The notes under the pieces: model-generated
What the model was told of the DNA's origin: nothing
Seen by the model: only the letters and a program-made list of their open reading frames with translations
The model's database searches: none
Assembly (NCBI RefSeq): GCF_002954405.1
Contig: NZ_MQWC01000004.1
Span: forward strand, 406,021-470,020
Source: Salinibacter sp. 10B
GTDB taxonomy: Bacteria; Bacteroidota; Rhodothermia; Rhodothermales; Salinibacteraceae
DNA length: 64,000 bases
Reading direction: 5' to 3'
Translations under genes and position numbers: made by a program
Shown: piece after piece, positions 11,578 through 20,110 of the stretch
Numbering within the stretch: position 1 is the first letter of the stretch
How the letters are laid out: every line of letters begins with the position of its first letter

Positions 11578-11895
11578 ATGCGGCGTGTTGGGGCCTTTTT
11601 ATTGCGACTTCCCCGTCTTCTGCTCATTGGACTCGTGCGGGCCTATCAGCTAATTCTTTCTCCGCACCTGCCCAGGACGTGCCGCTACCAGCCCACCTGC
11701 TCCCAGTACTCGATTCAGGCCTTCCGGAAATATGGGGCAATTCGCGGGCTTATCCTCACAGTCTATCGACTGGGACGTTGTCATCCCTGGGGCGGACACG
11801 GCTACGATCCGCCCCGCTGGTTCGACGAACCGCCCCCCAAACCTGCATCTGGAAAGGAGTCTAACGTCCCACCACCGTCCGAGCTGCAGCACTAA
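11578..11895 (+). CDS. yidD: membrane protein insertion efficiency factor YidD
   Basis: Small, peripherally membrane-attached protein that helps YidC-dependent insertion. The 105 residues contain the family core: an amphipathic N-terminal helix (RLPRLLLIGLVRAYQLILSP), the Cys motif TCRYQPTCSQYSIQAF, and GRCHPWGGHGYDPPRW. In many bacteria the gene sits between rnpA and yidC; here it stands alone, with a divergent hisI upstream and a convergent VWA gene downstream. Confidence 0.93.
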   Translation: MRRVGAFLLRLPRLLLIGLVRAYQLILSPHLPRTCRYQPTCSQYSIQAFRKYGAIRGLILTVYRLGRCHPWGGHGYDPPRWFDEPPPKPASGKESNVPPPSELQH

Positions 11896-12045
11896 GAGAC
11901 TGTTTTCCTTTCATACGCTGTGAGACTCTGCGGACCCGTTTCTTCCAGCCGGGGATGCAGACGTACACGCTCCGACTTGCTAGCTATCTGCAAACCATCG
12001 GCCTTGAGGGTAGAGTCGGGCGTACATTAACACAGGCTCCACACA

Positions 12046-13152
12046 CTATCGCATGTGTTTTCGGCGGTTGCGCACGTAGTCCTCAAACAGGAAGGATCCA
12101 AGATCGTCGAGCTCCGCGTAGTACGCTCGGCCCCGGTTCACCTCGGTAAGCTTCCGCACGAAGTCCTGAAGCCCCGGATCCCGAGCAATCATGAAGGTGG
12201 TGATTGTGATGTTCTGGCGCCGGCAAATGACCCCTTCGTCTAGCACCTTGTTCACAATCTTCGGGTCTAGCCCGTAAGGGTTGCGGTACATCTGCCCATC
12301 TTCGATATGACAGCTGGGCTTGCCGTCGGTGATCATGAAGATCTGCTTGTTGCGGTTGTTGCGACGGTGCAGAATCCCACGCGCCCGCCGCAGCCCTGCT
12401 CGCGTATTCGTGTGATAGGGTCCAACATCGAGGTACGGTAGGTCCTCCATTTCAATCTCCCAGGCGTCGTTGCCGAAGGCTACGATGTCGAGCGTGTCCT
12501 TCGGATACTTGCTGGTGATGAGCTCGGCCAGCCCCATGGCAACCCGGCGAGCAGGCGTGATGCGATCCTCCCCGTACAGCACCATTGAGTGGGAGAGATC
12601 GATCATCAGCACCGTGGCCATCGTGGCGTGATGGTCGGTCTGGTGAACCTGAAAGTCGTCCTCGGACAGATTCCAGTCGTCCCCGAGCCCCGACCGGCGG
12701 AAGGAGTTGGAGAGCGTGCCCGTCGCGTCGAGGCGAGAAATGTCATCTCCAAACGTCCAATCGCGAGTTTCGGGCAAGCGCTCGTCGCCCTGACCCGTAT
12801 GCGGCGTCTGATGGTCCCCTTGCCCGTGCTTGCGAAGCTCACTGAAGATTTCCTCGAGCGCCGATCGGCGGAGGGACCGCTCCGCCTTTGCCGTAATCTC
12901 GACCGTGCCGTCCTCTTCGTTCTCCGTGAGGTAGCCCCGCTTCTTGAGCTCCTCAATGAAGTCTTCGATCGACTGATCGGAGCCCTCCGTGAGGTCGTAC
13001 TCCTCGTCGAGCTGTCGGAGCCAGCGCAGCGCTTCCTCTGCATCCCCCGCCGTGTGCTCCAACAGCTCCTCAAAGAGGTCAAAGAGCTCCTCAAAAAGCG
13101 GCTTTTGGCTGCCGTGTCGCTCGGGATCCCACTCGGTGTATCGAAGACGCAT
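12046..13152 (-). CDS. von Willebrand factor A domain protein
   Basis: A 368-residue cytoplasmic-looking protein. The N-terminal half is helical and charged (EELFDLFEELLEHTAGDAEEALRWL is typical). The C-terminal VWA domain begins near residue 180 and carries the metal-ion-dependent adhesion motif DLSHSM, then GEDRITPARRVAMGLAELI, VAFGNDAW and MITDGKPS. The C-terminus (NITITTFMIARDPGLQDFV) completes the fold. Such proteins often partner with MoxR-type AAA+ ATPases, but none is adjacent. The start at 13152 (MRLRYTEWDPERHG) is preferred over 13182. Confidence 0.85.
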   Translation of the reverse strand: MRLRYTEWDPERHGSQKPLFEELFDLFEELLEHTAGDAEEALRWLRQLDEEYDLTEGSDQSIEDFIEELKKRGYLTENEEDGTVEITAKAERSLRRSALEEIFSELRKHGQGDHQTPHTGQGDERLPETRDWTFGDDISRLDATGTLSNSFRRSGLGDDWNLSEDDFQVHQTDHHATMATVLMIDLSHSMVLYGEDRITPARRVAMGLAELITSKYPKDTLDIVAFGNDAWEIEMEDLPYLDVGPYHTNTRAGLRRARGILHRRNNRNKQIFMITDGKPSCHIEDGQMYRNPYGLDPKIVNKVLDEGVICRRQNITITTFMIARDPGLQDFVRKLTEVNRGRAYYAELDDLGSFLFEDYVRNRRKHMR

Positions 13153-13287
13153 GGGCCTGTACCAGATCGCTGGGGGTGACATCGCTTTGGGGATACGCCC
13201 CCCCAGAGACGTTTGTTTTCGGGTGACGCCCCATACGCTCCCGGAAGCGGATCACGGCAGCCGTCGAGCAGACACGTGTGCAGGACG

Positions 13288-13689
13288 TTACATTTCCGAC
13301 TCACGTACTGGATCGGATGCCGAGAAGGACTCCTCCGCTGCATTATGCGAGGGCGCTTCGCCCAACTGGGTCTCCCGTTCCACAAAATAGTAGCCGAGCA
13401 GAGCCATGCCGGTGGCGAGAAGCAGAATCGCGTAGGCCAACGGCGATTCAAATCCAATCGTCAACAGATCAACGAGAAGCACGCCGATCCCGAGTGCGAC
13501 GACGATGAGCCCCCATTTCAAAGCGGATCGCGTACTGGGCTCTTTCCACCTCCGGTTCAGAATCGCCTCCGCTACGTCGGCCGACGCATGAGAGTCGAGG
13601 GCCTTTCGTCGGATGCGGGTATCCCCGATTAGTTTGGCGATGTAAGCAATCATGCCGAAAAATCCGAGGGGAACAAGAATATCTTCCAT
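13288..13689 (-). CDS. small membrane protein, DUF6249-like
   Basis: A 133-residue protein with three hydrophobic segments: residues 4-20 (ILVPLGFFGMIAYIAKL), about 60-75 (ALKWGLIVVALGIGVL) and about 85-105. A soluble linker (RRKALDSHASADVAEAIL) separates the first two and a charged tail ends the protein. This layout matches small Bacteroidota membrane proteins often found beside sigma-factor genes. The ATG at 13689 starts the hydrophobic protein; a much longer frame runs upstream across the intergenic region but is not credible. It is divergent from the ECF sigma gene, so it may share its regulation. Confidence 0.65.
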   Translation of the reverse strand: MEDILVPLGFFGMIAYIAKLIGDTRIRRKALDSHASADVAEAILNRRWKEPSTRSALKWGLIVVALGIGVLLVDLLTIGFESPLAYAILLLATGMALLGYYFVERETQLGEAPSHNAAEESFSASDPVRESEM

Positions 13690-13980
13690 TGCAGTGTAGG
13701 GCCTTGTAAACAAATGCCGAATGCAACGATCGTCATTCAACCGTGCACCAAAAGCAGACAGGGCTATCTGAGAATCGGTTGCACCCTTTCTCATCCTCTC
13801 CCTACTTTCACAAAACTCTTCAACAGAACCTTCACACGACTCCCTGCAACCGATCTCCGCTCTCTCCTGTCTACTGGCAATAGCGTTGCTCGATCGCCGT
13901 TCTCGCTCTCCAAATCCTACCCTCGAATTGAGACGCGTCCTGTTGGTATACGTGGAAATGACCCATTCGAGTAACGGTAT

Positions 13981-14595
13981 ATGAGCACCGAAACTGAGAC
14001 ACGTTCTGAGCGCGAACTGGTCGAGCAGGTCCTGCAGGGGGACCGTGACGCCTTTCTCTCGTTTATTGACCGCTACGAGCGGCTCGTAAAGCATGTGGTC
14101 TTCCGAATGGTAGATGACGACCGGGACCGCGAGGAGCTCTGTCAGGACGTGTTTATGCGGGCGTATCGTTATCTCGACGACTTTCGGTTTGAATCGAAAC
14201 TGTCGACGTGGCTGGCGCGCATCGCCCGCAACACGTGCCTCAACCACCTGGAGAAAAAGGAAATGCCGTTGTATGCGGACCATGCTCCTGAGTCTCACGA
14301 CGACTCTCCGGATGCCCGTGCCGCTCTCAACCGAATCGAGGACCCGGACGAAGACGTGTCCGACGCGGCATCTGACCGGGAGCGCCGCGCCCTGGTGCGA
14401 GAGGGTATCAAGACGCTCTCGGAACACTACCGGACGGCCCTCACCTTGTATCATTTGGAGGGCATGAGCGTATCTCAAATTAGTGACATTATGAACAACC
14501 CTGAGGGGACGGTGAAAAGTCACCTGTATCGGGGCCGTAAAAAACTCAAAGACTGGCTGCTTGACCGCTACAGTCCGGAGGAATTGACCCTATGA
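13981..14595 (+). CDS. ECF-type RNA polymerase sigma factor
   Basis: A 204-residue sigma-70-family factor. Region 2 covers about residues 12-85 (DRDAFLSFIDRYERLVKHVV, EELCQDVFMRAYRYLDDFR, STWLARIARNTCLNHL). Region 4, at about 140-195, contains LSEHYRTALTLYHLEGMSV, SQISDIMNNPEGTVKSHLYR and GRKKLKDWL. Regions 1.1 and 3 are absent, as expected for group 4. An acidic linker of about 40 residues joins the two regions. Its stop overlaps the start of the next gene (ATGA), which suggests translational coupling with a putative anti-sigma factor. Confidence 0.95.
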   Translation: MSTETETRSERELVEQVLQGDRDAFLSFIDRYERLVKHVVFRMVDDDRDREELCQDVFMRAYRYLDDFRFESKLSTWLARIARNTCLNHLEKKEMPLYADHAPESHDDSPDARAALNRIEDPDEDVSDAASDRERRALVREGIKTLSEHYRTALTLYHLEGMSVSQISDIMNNPEGTVKSHLYRGRKKLKDWLLDRYSPEELTL

Positions 14596-15062
14596 CCGAT
14601 CGTGACCACTCTCTTCAAGACGAGTTTGATCGCCACTTCCGTGGGGACGGTCCGCCGCCCGACACGGACGATCCGGAGGCTGCCGCCTATGAGGCCGTGT
14701 TTGCCGCCCTGCACGAGGAGCCCGACGGCGACCTGTCGGACAATTTTGCGGAGCAGGTGGCCGATCGGGTGGGCCTAGCCAGCAACGTGGGTCGCGAGCC
14801 CTCCCCTGCTCTCGTGTGGAGTGATGTGCTCCTCGTCTTTCTGGCGGTTGCGGCCCTGGGCGCAACCCTCGTGCTCATGCCGTCCGTGCCGACACTCCTG
14901 CAGGAAACGCTGTGGGTCGTCGTCCGCTCGCTCAACGACATCTCCGCGTACGTCCGCCTTGACGTTGTGGGCTCCATCGGACTCGCCCTCCTCCTCACTC
15001 TCGGCCTCGATCGCTTCCTGCGCCGCTGGCATCCCCTTCGACGCGCCCCGAGCCCGTCTTGA
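14592..15062 (+). CDS. putative anti-sigma factor (membrane protein) coupled to ECF sigma
   Basis: A 156-residue protein whose ATG overlaps the sigma-factor stop codon. The N-terminal 75 residues are acidic and helical (DEFDRHFRGDGPPPDTDDPE; AYEAVFAALHEEPDGDLSDN; FAEQVADRVGL). Two membrane helices follow (VLLVFLAVAALGATLVLM and VGSIGLALLLTLGLDRFL). There is no HxxxCxxC zinc anti-sigma motif. The position and topology fit an anti-sigma factor holding the sigma at the membrane, but the sequence alone does not prove it. Confidence 0.6.
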   Translation: MTDRDHSLQDEFDRHFRGDGPPPDTDDPEAAAYEAVFAALHEEPDGDLSDNFAEQVADRVGLASNVGREPSPALVWSDVLLVFLAVAALGATLVLMPSVPTLLQETLWVVVRSLNDISAYVRLDVVGSIGLALLLTLGLDRFLRRWHPLRRAPSPS

Positions 15063-15105
15063 TTTCGGGGATTGCGGATTTTGGATTGGGGAATTCGGGC
15101 AATGT
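15061..15105. repeat. low-complexity GGATTNNGGATT-type intergenic repeat
   Basis: Directly after the anti-sigma stop the sequence runs as imperfect copies of a GATTTCGGG/GATTGCGG/GATTTTGG/GATTGGGG unit of about 8 bases. On the minus strand it would encode IPQSKIRNP, the artefact peptide produced by similar repeats that recur between genes in many bacterial genomes. Only one array is seen in this window. Confidence 0.45.
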
Positions 15106-15229
15106 CATCTTCCTTCACTGGAACGTTCCCCTTCGCCTCCCTCCTAAAAACGACATTTGCGCAGCGTCTCTATGACATTTATCCTTTCGGGGTGACTTCG
15201 ACTCCTCGAATTATTGCCTTTGAGACGTC

Positions 15230-16372
15230 ATGGAACGGCGCGATTTTGCGAAGAAAGCCCTGCTCGGCGCGGCAGGCGCGAGTGTGCTTGGTGGTTGTGC
15301 GGACGACAATTCCTCCGCGAGTGGTAGTGGGGCAGCCAACGTGCAGCCGAACAAGCAAGTGCGTTGGAAGCTTGCCTCCAGCTTCAGCCGCTCCCTCGAT
15401 ACCATCTACGGCGCGGCCGAGGTGCTGTCGGACCGCCTCGCCAGCCTTACCGACGGTAATTTTCAGATTCGCACCTATCCTGGGGGCGAACTCGTCCCGC
15501 CCCTCGAAGTGCTGGGCAGCGTCCAGAACGGAACCGTGGAGATGGGCCACTCGGCCAGCTACTACTTCATCGGGAAAAATCCGGCGCTGGCGTTCGACTG
15601 CACCGTCCCGTTCGGGCTCACGGCGCGCCAGTATCGCGCCTGGATGTATTACGGCGGCGGGTTGGAGCTGATGCGCGACCTCTTCTCCGACTTCAACATT
15701 CTCAACTTGCCCGGTGGCAATACGGGGGCCCAGATGGGCGGCTGGTTCAACGTCGAGGTGAACTCGCTCGCCGATATGAATGGCCTCAAGATGCGGATTC
15801 CCGGCCTTGGGGGCCAGGTGATGACGGAAATGGGGGTCAACACGCAGGTGCTGCCCAGCGGCGAGATCTATCCCTCTCTGGAGCGCGGCGCGATCGATGC
15901 CGCCGAGTGGGTGGGTCCCTACGACGACGAGAAGCTCGGCTTCCACGAGGTGGCGCAGTACTACTACTATCCCGGCTGGTGGGAGCCCGGCCCCGCTCTT
16001 ACCTTCTACGTCAACCGGGACGCTTACGACCGGCTTCCGACACAGTATCAGGAGGCGCTCAAAACCGCCGCCGCCGAAGCCGACATGCGAATGCTCGCGC
16101 AGTACGACCACAAGAATCCCGCGGCTCTCGACCGCCTGCTCGACAAGGGCACCACCCTCCGCCGCTTCCCGGACGAGGTGATGACGGAGGCCCAAACGGT
16201 GACGCAACAGCTGCTCGAAGACAACGCGGCGAACAACAAGCAGTACCGGAAGATCTACGAGGCCTACAAATCGGCCCGCGAAGACGCCTATCGCTGGTTT
16301 GGAACCGCCGAGATGGGCTACGCTGACTTCGCCTTCCCCCGCATGGGCGAGAATGCTCCCGATTCGGCTTGA
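15230..16372 (+). CDS. TRAP transporter substrate-binding protein, TakP-like (2-oxo acid type)
   Basis: Extracytoplasmic solute receptor of the DctP superfamily, 380 residues. The N-terminus has a twin-arginine signature (RRDFAKKALLG) followed by a lipobox ending at C23 (VLGGC), so export by Tat and lipid anchoring are likely. The body follows the Rhodobacter TakP pattern closely as I recall it: SLDTIYGAAEVLS, PGGNTGAQMGGWF, EWVGPYDDEKLGF and YYYYPGWWEPGP. TakP binds pyruvate and other 2-oxo acids. No DctQ or DctM membrane subunit is in the window, so the partner must be elsewhere. Confidence 0.9.
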   Translation: MERRDFAKKALLGAAGASVLGGCADDNSSASGSGAANVQPNKQVRWKLASSFSRSLDTIYGAAEVLSDRLASLTDGNFQIRTYPGGELVPPLEVLGSVQNGTVEMGHSASYYFIGKNPALAFDCTVPFGLTARQYRAWMYYGGGLELMRDLFSDFNILNLPGGNTGAQMGGWFNVEVNSLADMNGLKMRIPGLGGQVMTEMGVNTQVLPSGEIYPSLERGAIDAAEWVGPYDDEKLGFHEVAQYYYYPGWWEPGPALTFYVNRDAYDRLPTQYQEALKTAAAEADMRMLAQYDHKNPAALDRLLDKGTTLRRFPDEVMTEAQTVTQQLLEDNAANNKQYRKIYEAYKSAREDAYRWFGTAEMGYADFAFPRMGENAPDSA

Positions 16373-16401
16373 TCTCCCAATGCCGAAGAGCTATTCTTTT
16401 C

Positions 16402-16430
16402 TTGACATTAACTTATACAAAATATTTTTT
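16402..16430 (+). promoter_or_regulatory. candidate promoter upstream of outer-membrane-type gene
   Basis: An abrupt AT-rich stretch 40-65 bases before the ATG contains TTGACA at 16402 and, about 15 bases further on, TATTTTTT (16423-16430). The TTG and TAnnTTT elements resemble the Bacteroidota minus-33/minus-7 promoter, with TTGACA also matching a sigma-70 minus-35 box. It is a pattern match only. Confidence 0.4.
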
Positions 16431-16466
16431 ATGGCTGAAGCCTTCCTAAACATTTGATATAGTCCC

Positions 16467-17012
16467 ATGTCCCTTCGCTTTCTTCGCCTAGCCGTCCTTC
16501 TGCCGTTCCTCATTCTCGGCCTCTCGCCCGGCTCCGTCTCGGCCCAAGCCGTCAAGGCTGACTCCCCCACCCAATTACGGGGAGCGCCCGTTTCGGTCAT
16601 TGGGGAGGTGGGAGGCCCCGCGGGCGGATATACCCTCGGCGTGGAGCATCTCTTCGTTCGCACGTCTGCGTTCCAGCTTGGCATGTACGCGGGCGGCTCG
16701 TACGGACGACGGCTCATCTGGGACGGAACGGCTCGGGCCGTCACGGCGGGAATCGTTAGCATTCACCAGATTGGGACGATTGGCGCGCAGCCCCTCGCCC
16801 TGGAAGGCGGACTGGGGGCCACTCGCGTTCACTCTGAGTTCGACTCCGGAAACACCGACTGGACCACCAGCTACCGCCCCTACCTCTCAGGTGCGCTCCG
16901 TGTGGAATCAGAGGAGGGACGCTTCGCGTATCGGGTCGGAGTGGTGGCATTTGGCGGAGAGCACGACCCCGTCTTCCTTCTTCCCGTCCTCGGACTTCGA
17001 GTCGGCCTCTAA
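16467..17012 (+). CDS. exported small beta-barrel-like protein, unknown function
   Basis: A 181-residue protein beginning with a clear Sec signal peptide (MSLRFLRLAVLLPFLILGL, then SVSAQA as cleavage site). The mature part is rich in Gly, Tyr, Ser and alternating hydrophobic residues, and ends in LLPVLGLRVGL with a C-terminal hydrophobic strand, as in small outer-membrane beta-barrels. No specific family is recognised. A TTGACA-type promoter candidate lies just upstream. The uracil-glycosylase-like gene starts 24 bases downstream and may be co-transcribed. Confidence 0.65.
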   Translation: MSLRFLRLAVLLPFLILGLSPGSVSAQAVKADSPTQLRGAPVSVIGEVGGPAGGYTLGVEHLFVRTSAFQLGMYAGGSYGRRLIWDGTARAVTAGIVSIHQIGTIGAQPLALEGGLGATRVHSEFDSGNTDWTTSYRPYLSGALRVESEEGRFAYRVGVVAFGGEHDPVFLLPVLGLRVGL

Positions 17013-17036
17013 TCGACGATCACTGTTGAGCCTCGC

Positions 17037-17678
17037 ATGCATCAAAACGTTTGGTCCCTCTTTCAGAAACACGTCTTCTCCACTCCGTCCACCGACGAGG
17101 CCTTCAATCCGTACCGCGACCGGCGGGACGACCTCGACGTGGCGGACGCCCCCGACATCCGACGGGAGAACCTGCGCGCCTACCTCGCCGCGTACGATGC
17201 CGCTCCGCCTCTTTTCCTCCTGCTCGAAGCCCCCGGCCCGTGGGGCTGCCGCTTCTCCGGGGTGCCCATTACGAGCGAGGCGCAACTGACCGACCCGTCA
17301 TTCCCGGTTGATGGACAACAGACCAGCCGTGAGGACGAGCCCCACACCGAATACAGCGCCTCCATCTTCTGGCGCGTGCTGCAGCCCTACTTTCCGCACT
17401 TCTTCGTCTGGAACAGTCTGCCCCTTCACCCACACGACCCGGGTGAGCCGCTCACGATCCGAACCCCACGTCGGACGGAGGTCCGGGAGTGGCAGCCGCT
17501 CCTAACCGGCCTGCTCGACGCACTGAATCCGGAACGCATCGTCGGAGTGGGCCGCAAGGCTGAACGGGCCCTCACCGAAGTGGACGCCGACCCGACCTAC
17601 GTGCGCCACCCGTCGCAGGGCGGGGCGAAGAAGTTTGAGGCGGGCATCAACGAGATCGTCGAAGAGATGGGACTGTAG
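17037..17678 (+). CDS. uracil-DNA glycosylase superfamily protein
   Basis: A 213-residue protein with features of the uracil-DNA glycosylase fold: LFLLLEAPGPWGCRFSGVPI (the ligand-pocket loop, normally GEAPG), the conserved HFFVWNSLPLHPH segment in the middle, and RIVGVGRKAERAL followed by VRHPSQGG in the C-terminal third, where families 1 and 4 have HPSP or HPSxxG. It has none of the four-Cys iron-sulfur pattern of family 4. It probably removes uracil or acts on related lesions; the exact specificity is unclear. It converges on aroA. Confidence 0.8.
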   Translation: MHQNVWSLFQKHVFSTPSTDEAFNPYRDRRDDLDVADAPDIRRENLRAYLAAYDAAPPLFLLLEAPGPWGCRFSGVPITSEAQLTDPSFPVDGQQTSREDEPHTEYSASIFWRVLQPYFPHFFVWNSLPLHPHDPGEPLTIRTPRRTEVREWQPLLTGLLDALNPERIVGVGRKAERALTEVDADPTYVRHPSQGGAKKFEAGINEIVEEMGL

Positions 17679-17830
17679 ATTTCTCCACAGTCAAACAGGG
17701 GTTGAACAGCGGAGATCGAGCCGAGGTTGCTCCCCATCGTGCCGAGCCAGCCCCCCTTAAATGCCCCTCCCCTGACGTCAGGCGCACCTGAGTTGAGACG
17801 CCCCCACTAGAAGAAAGGAGACAACTCTCC

Positions 17831-19120
17831 TCAGTGCGACGCCACCCGGTCCATCTCCGTCCAGAAGCCCGGAAAGGAGACCTTCGCGCACTCTGCGTCG
17901 TTGATGGTGGTGGAACCATGTGCCACGAGCCCCGCCACTCCCATCGCCATCGCAATCCGATGATCGTCGAAACTGCGAACGGTGGTGCCTAGCAGATTGG
18001 GCCCGTTGCCCTCAATGATAAGACCGTCTTCGCGCTCCTGTACCTCCGCCCCAAGCGCGTTCAGATTCTCCGCCATCGCGTGGAGGCGATCCGTTTCCTT
18101 CACCCGCAGTTCCTCAGCGTCGCGGATCTCCGTAGTCCCTTCGGCACAGGCCGCCGCCACGGCCAGCACCGGAATCTCGTCGATGAGATTCGGCACGAGC
18201 CGTCCGCCCACGTCCACCCCCGAAAGGACTGCGCTCCGGACCGTGATGTCGCCGACCGGCTCGGCCCCCTTCACGCGCTCATTTTCGACCGTAATGTTGG
18301 CCCCCATGCCGTCGAGCACCTCCAACAGCGCCGTACGGGAGGGATTAAGGCCCACTCCCTTTAGACGGAGTTCACTGTCTGGCACCAGAGAGCCGGCCAC
18401 CAAAAAGAAGGCCGCCCCAGAAAAATCCCCCGGTACGGTCCACTCGGTCGACGGGATGGTATGTCCCTGCTCCACAATGAGGTGCCGCACTCCTCCGACC
18501 TCCTCAACCGGAAGGCCCAGCATCCGCTCCGTATGATCGCGCGACGGCGTCGGCTCAATGACGACGGTTTTCCCTTCCGCAAAGAGCCCTGCCAGCAGTA
18601 CACAGGATTTCACCTGTGCTGAAGCGACTGGCAGCCGATATTCGATCGGATCGAGACCAGACTGAGTGGCACGAATGCGAATCGGGGCATGCCCGTCCTG
18701 CAGCGAGATGCGGGCCCCCATGGCCGTCAACGGGTCGGCAATACGCTCCATGGGCCGCTGCTGAAGCGAGTCGTCTCCCGAAAGAACGGAACCGAACCGC
18801 TGGCCCGCTAGGATGCCGGAAAGCAGGCGCATCGTGGTGCCGGAGTTGCCACAGTCGAGCGGCGCGGACGGCGGACGGAGACCGTTGAGTCCGCGGCCCT
18901 CTACTTCGAGCACCCCCTCCTCGTCCCGCTCGGCCGCGATGCCCAATCCTCGCACACAGTCGAGTGTCGACTGCGGATCAGCAGAATCTGGAAAATTCTG
19001 GATACGTGAGGTTCCCTCCCCAAGGGCCGAGAGAAGCGCGGATCGATGCGAGATGGATTTGTCGGCGGGAAGTGAAACCGTGCCGCGGAGGGAAGAGGCC
19101 TGTCGGACAGTCTGAATCAT
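17831..19120 (-). CDS. aroA: 3-phosphoshikimate 1-carboxyvinyltransferase (EPSP synthase)
   Basis: Sixth step of the shikimate pathway: joins phosphoenolpyruvate to shikimate-3-phosphate. At 429 residues it has normal length. Motifs in order are LPADKSISHRSALLSALGEG near residue 17, DCGNSGTTMRLLSGILAG near residue 90, RPMERIADPLTAMGA, LPVASAQVKSCVLLAGLFA, and near the C-terminus RVKETDRL and FDDHRIAMAMGVAGL. The catalytic Lys, Arg and Asp positions are all present. A stand-alone gene, convergent with the uracil-glycosylase-like gene. Confidence 0.97.
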   Translation of the reverse strand: MIQTVRQASSLRGTVSLPADKSISHRSALLSALGEGTSRIQNFPDSADPQSTLDCVRGLGIAAERDEEGVLEVEGRGLNGLRPPSAPLDCGNSGTTMRLLSGILAGQRFGSVLSGDDSLQQRPMERIADPLTAMGARISLQDGHAPIRIRATQSGLDPIEYRLPVASAQVKSCVLLAGLFAEGKTVVIEPTPSRDHTERMLGLPVEEVGGVRHLIVEQGHTIPSTEWTVPGDFSGAAFFLVAGSLVPDSELRLKGVGLNPSRTALLEVLDGMGANITVENERVKGAEPVGDITVRSAVLSGVDVGGRLVPNLIDEIPVLAVAAACAEGTTEIRDAEELRVKETDRLHAMAENLNALGAEVQEREDGLIIEGNGPNLLGTTVRSFDDHRIAMAMGVAGLVAHGSTTINDAECAKVSFPGFWTEMDRVASH

Positions 19121-19237
19121 GAGATCGGGCTGAGGGCAGAAACTCGAAAAAGCACAGAGACATCATCCATGATAGCAAATAGCCCGCTCATGATCCATCC
19201 CGCATAGAATATGAAGTGCCCCGAACGGCATCGTTTA

Positions 19238-20110
19238 TTACTCAACGGATTCTGCCGGGCTTGAGGTTGAGGATTTTTCAACGGAGCGACCGTCGACTGC
19301 TGCCTTGTTCGCCTTGCTCACAAGGCCGTTGTAAATGGATCCGTATCGAGTCAGACGATCTTCCACCTCCTCGATGAGCTGGCCGTACTGCTCGGCCGCC
19401 GTGGACTGCGGCGCGTATTGAAAGATGTCTTGATTTCGACTTGGGGCCTCTTCCAGCGCCGGATCGGGCTCAATTTCGGTGTCGAACACTTTTCCTCCGT
19501 AGTGCCCCCGGAGGTGATCGATGGCCTGCAGGGTACCATCCTGGCTCCGATCAACCATTGTGAGAAGCACGCCAAGAATGGGAGCCGCCTCGCCAATCCC
19601 CTCCCGCACGCGGCGCACGGTTTCCCCAAGACTCACGACTCCTTCCAAGGAGAGGTACGACGGCGTGACCGGCACGAGAAAGGCATCGGCTGCCACAAGT
19701 GCATTTACCGAGAGGATGGACGTGGAAGGCGCGCAGTCCACGATAATCTGATCGTAACGATGCGCAACTGGGCTCAACACATCTTCGAGTCGACGATGTC
19801 CCTCCTCCTGTTGCTTCAAACGCACGTCTGCATTCGCCAAATCGAGCGCGCCAGTAAGAAGGTCCAAGTCGTCTCGCTCGGTCGCCCGGATCGCCTCCGC
19901 CATCGACGCGTCTCCGAATAGGACGTCGGCCGAGGACGGGGCCAGCTCCCGTTGATTCACGCCCAGCGAGATTGAGGCGGACCCTTGACTATCGAGGTCG
20001 ACCAGAAGAACCGATCGGCCCTTCCGGGCCAATCCCGCCGCTACATTGACGGCCGTCGTCGTTTTACCGACGCCGCCCTTACTATTGATAATTGGGATCG
20101 TCTTAAGCAT
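19238..20110 (-). CDS. ParA/Soj-family ATPase (orphan)
   Basis: Deviant-Walker P-loop ATPase of the MinD/ParA class, 290 residues. Residues 9-18 (NSKGGVGKTT) carry the signature Lys, followed by VLLVDLDSQGSASISLG and the Walker B region IIVDCAPSTSILSVNALVAA. The SYLSLEGVVSLGETVRRV segment is typical of chromosomal ParA. The C-terminal 40 residues are a charged tail with a Ser-rich end. No parB-like gene is adjacent, so it may position another cargo, or its partner may be encoded elsewhere. Confidence 0.93.
   Translation of the reverse strand: MLKTIPIINSKGGVGKTTTAVNVAAGLARKGRSVLLVDLDSQGSASISLGVNQRELAPSSADVLFGDASMAEAIRATERDDLDLLTGALDLANADVRLKQQEEGHRRLEDVLSPVAHRYDQIIVDCAPSTSILSVNALVAADAFLVPVTPSYLSLEGVVSLGETVRRVREGIGEAAPILGVLLTMVDRSQDGTLQAIDHLRGHYGGKVFDTEIEPDPALEEAPSRNQDIFQYAPQSTAAEQYGQLIEEVEDRLTRYGSIYNGLVSKANKAAVDGRSVEKSSTSSPAESVE

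Noticed and set aside
13690..14523. Extension of the small membrane protein frame to 411 residues on the minus strand
   Set aside because: The N-terminal 278 residues run through the promoter region and antisense to the sigma gene; the membrane protein clearly starts at 13689.
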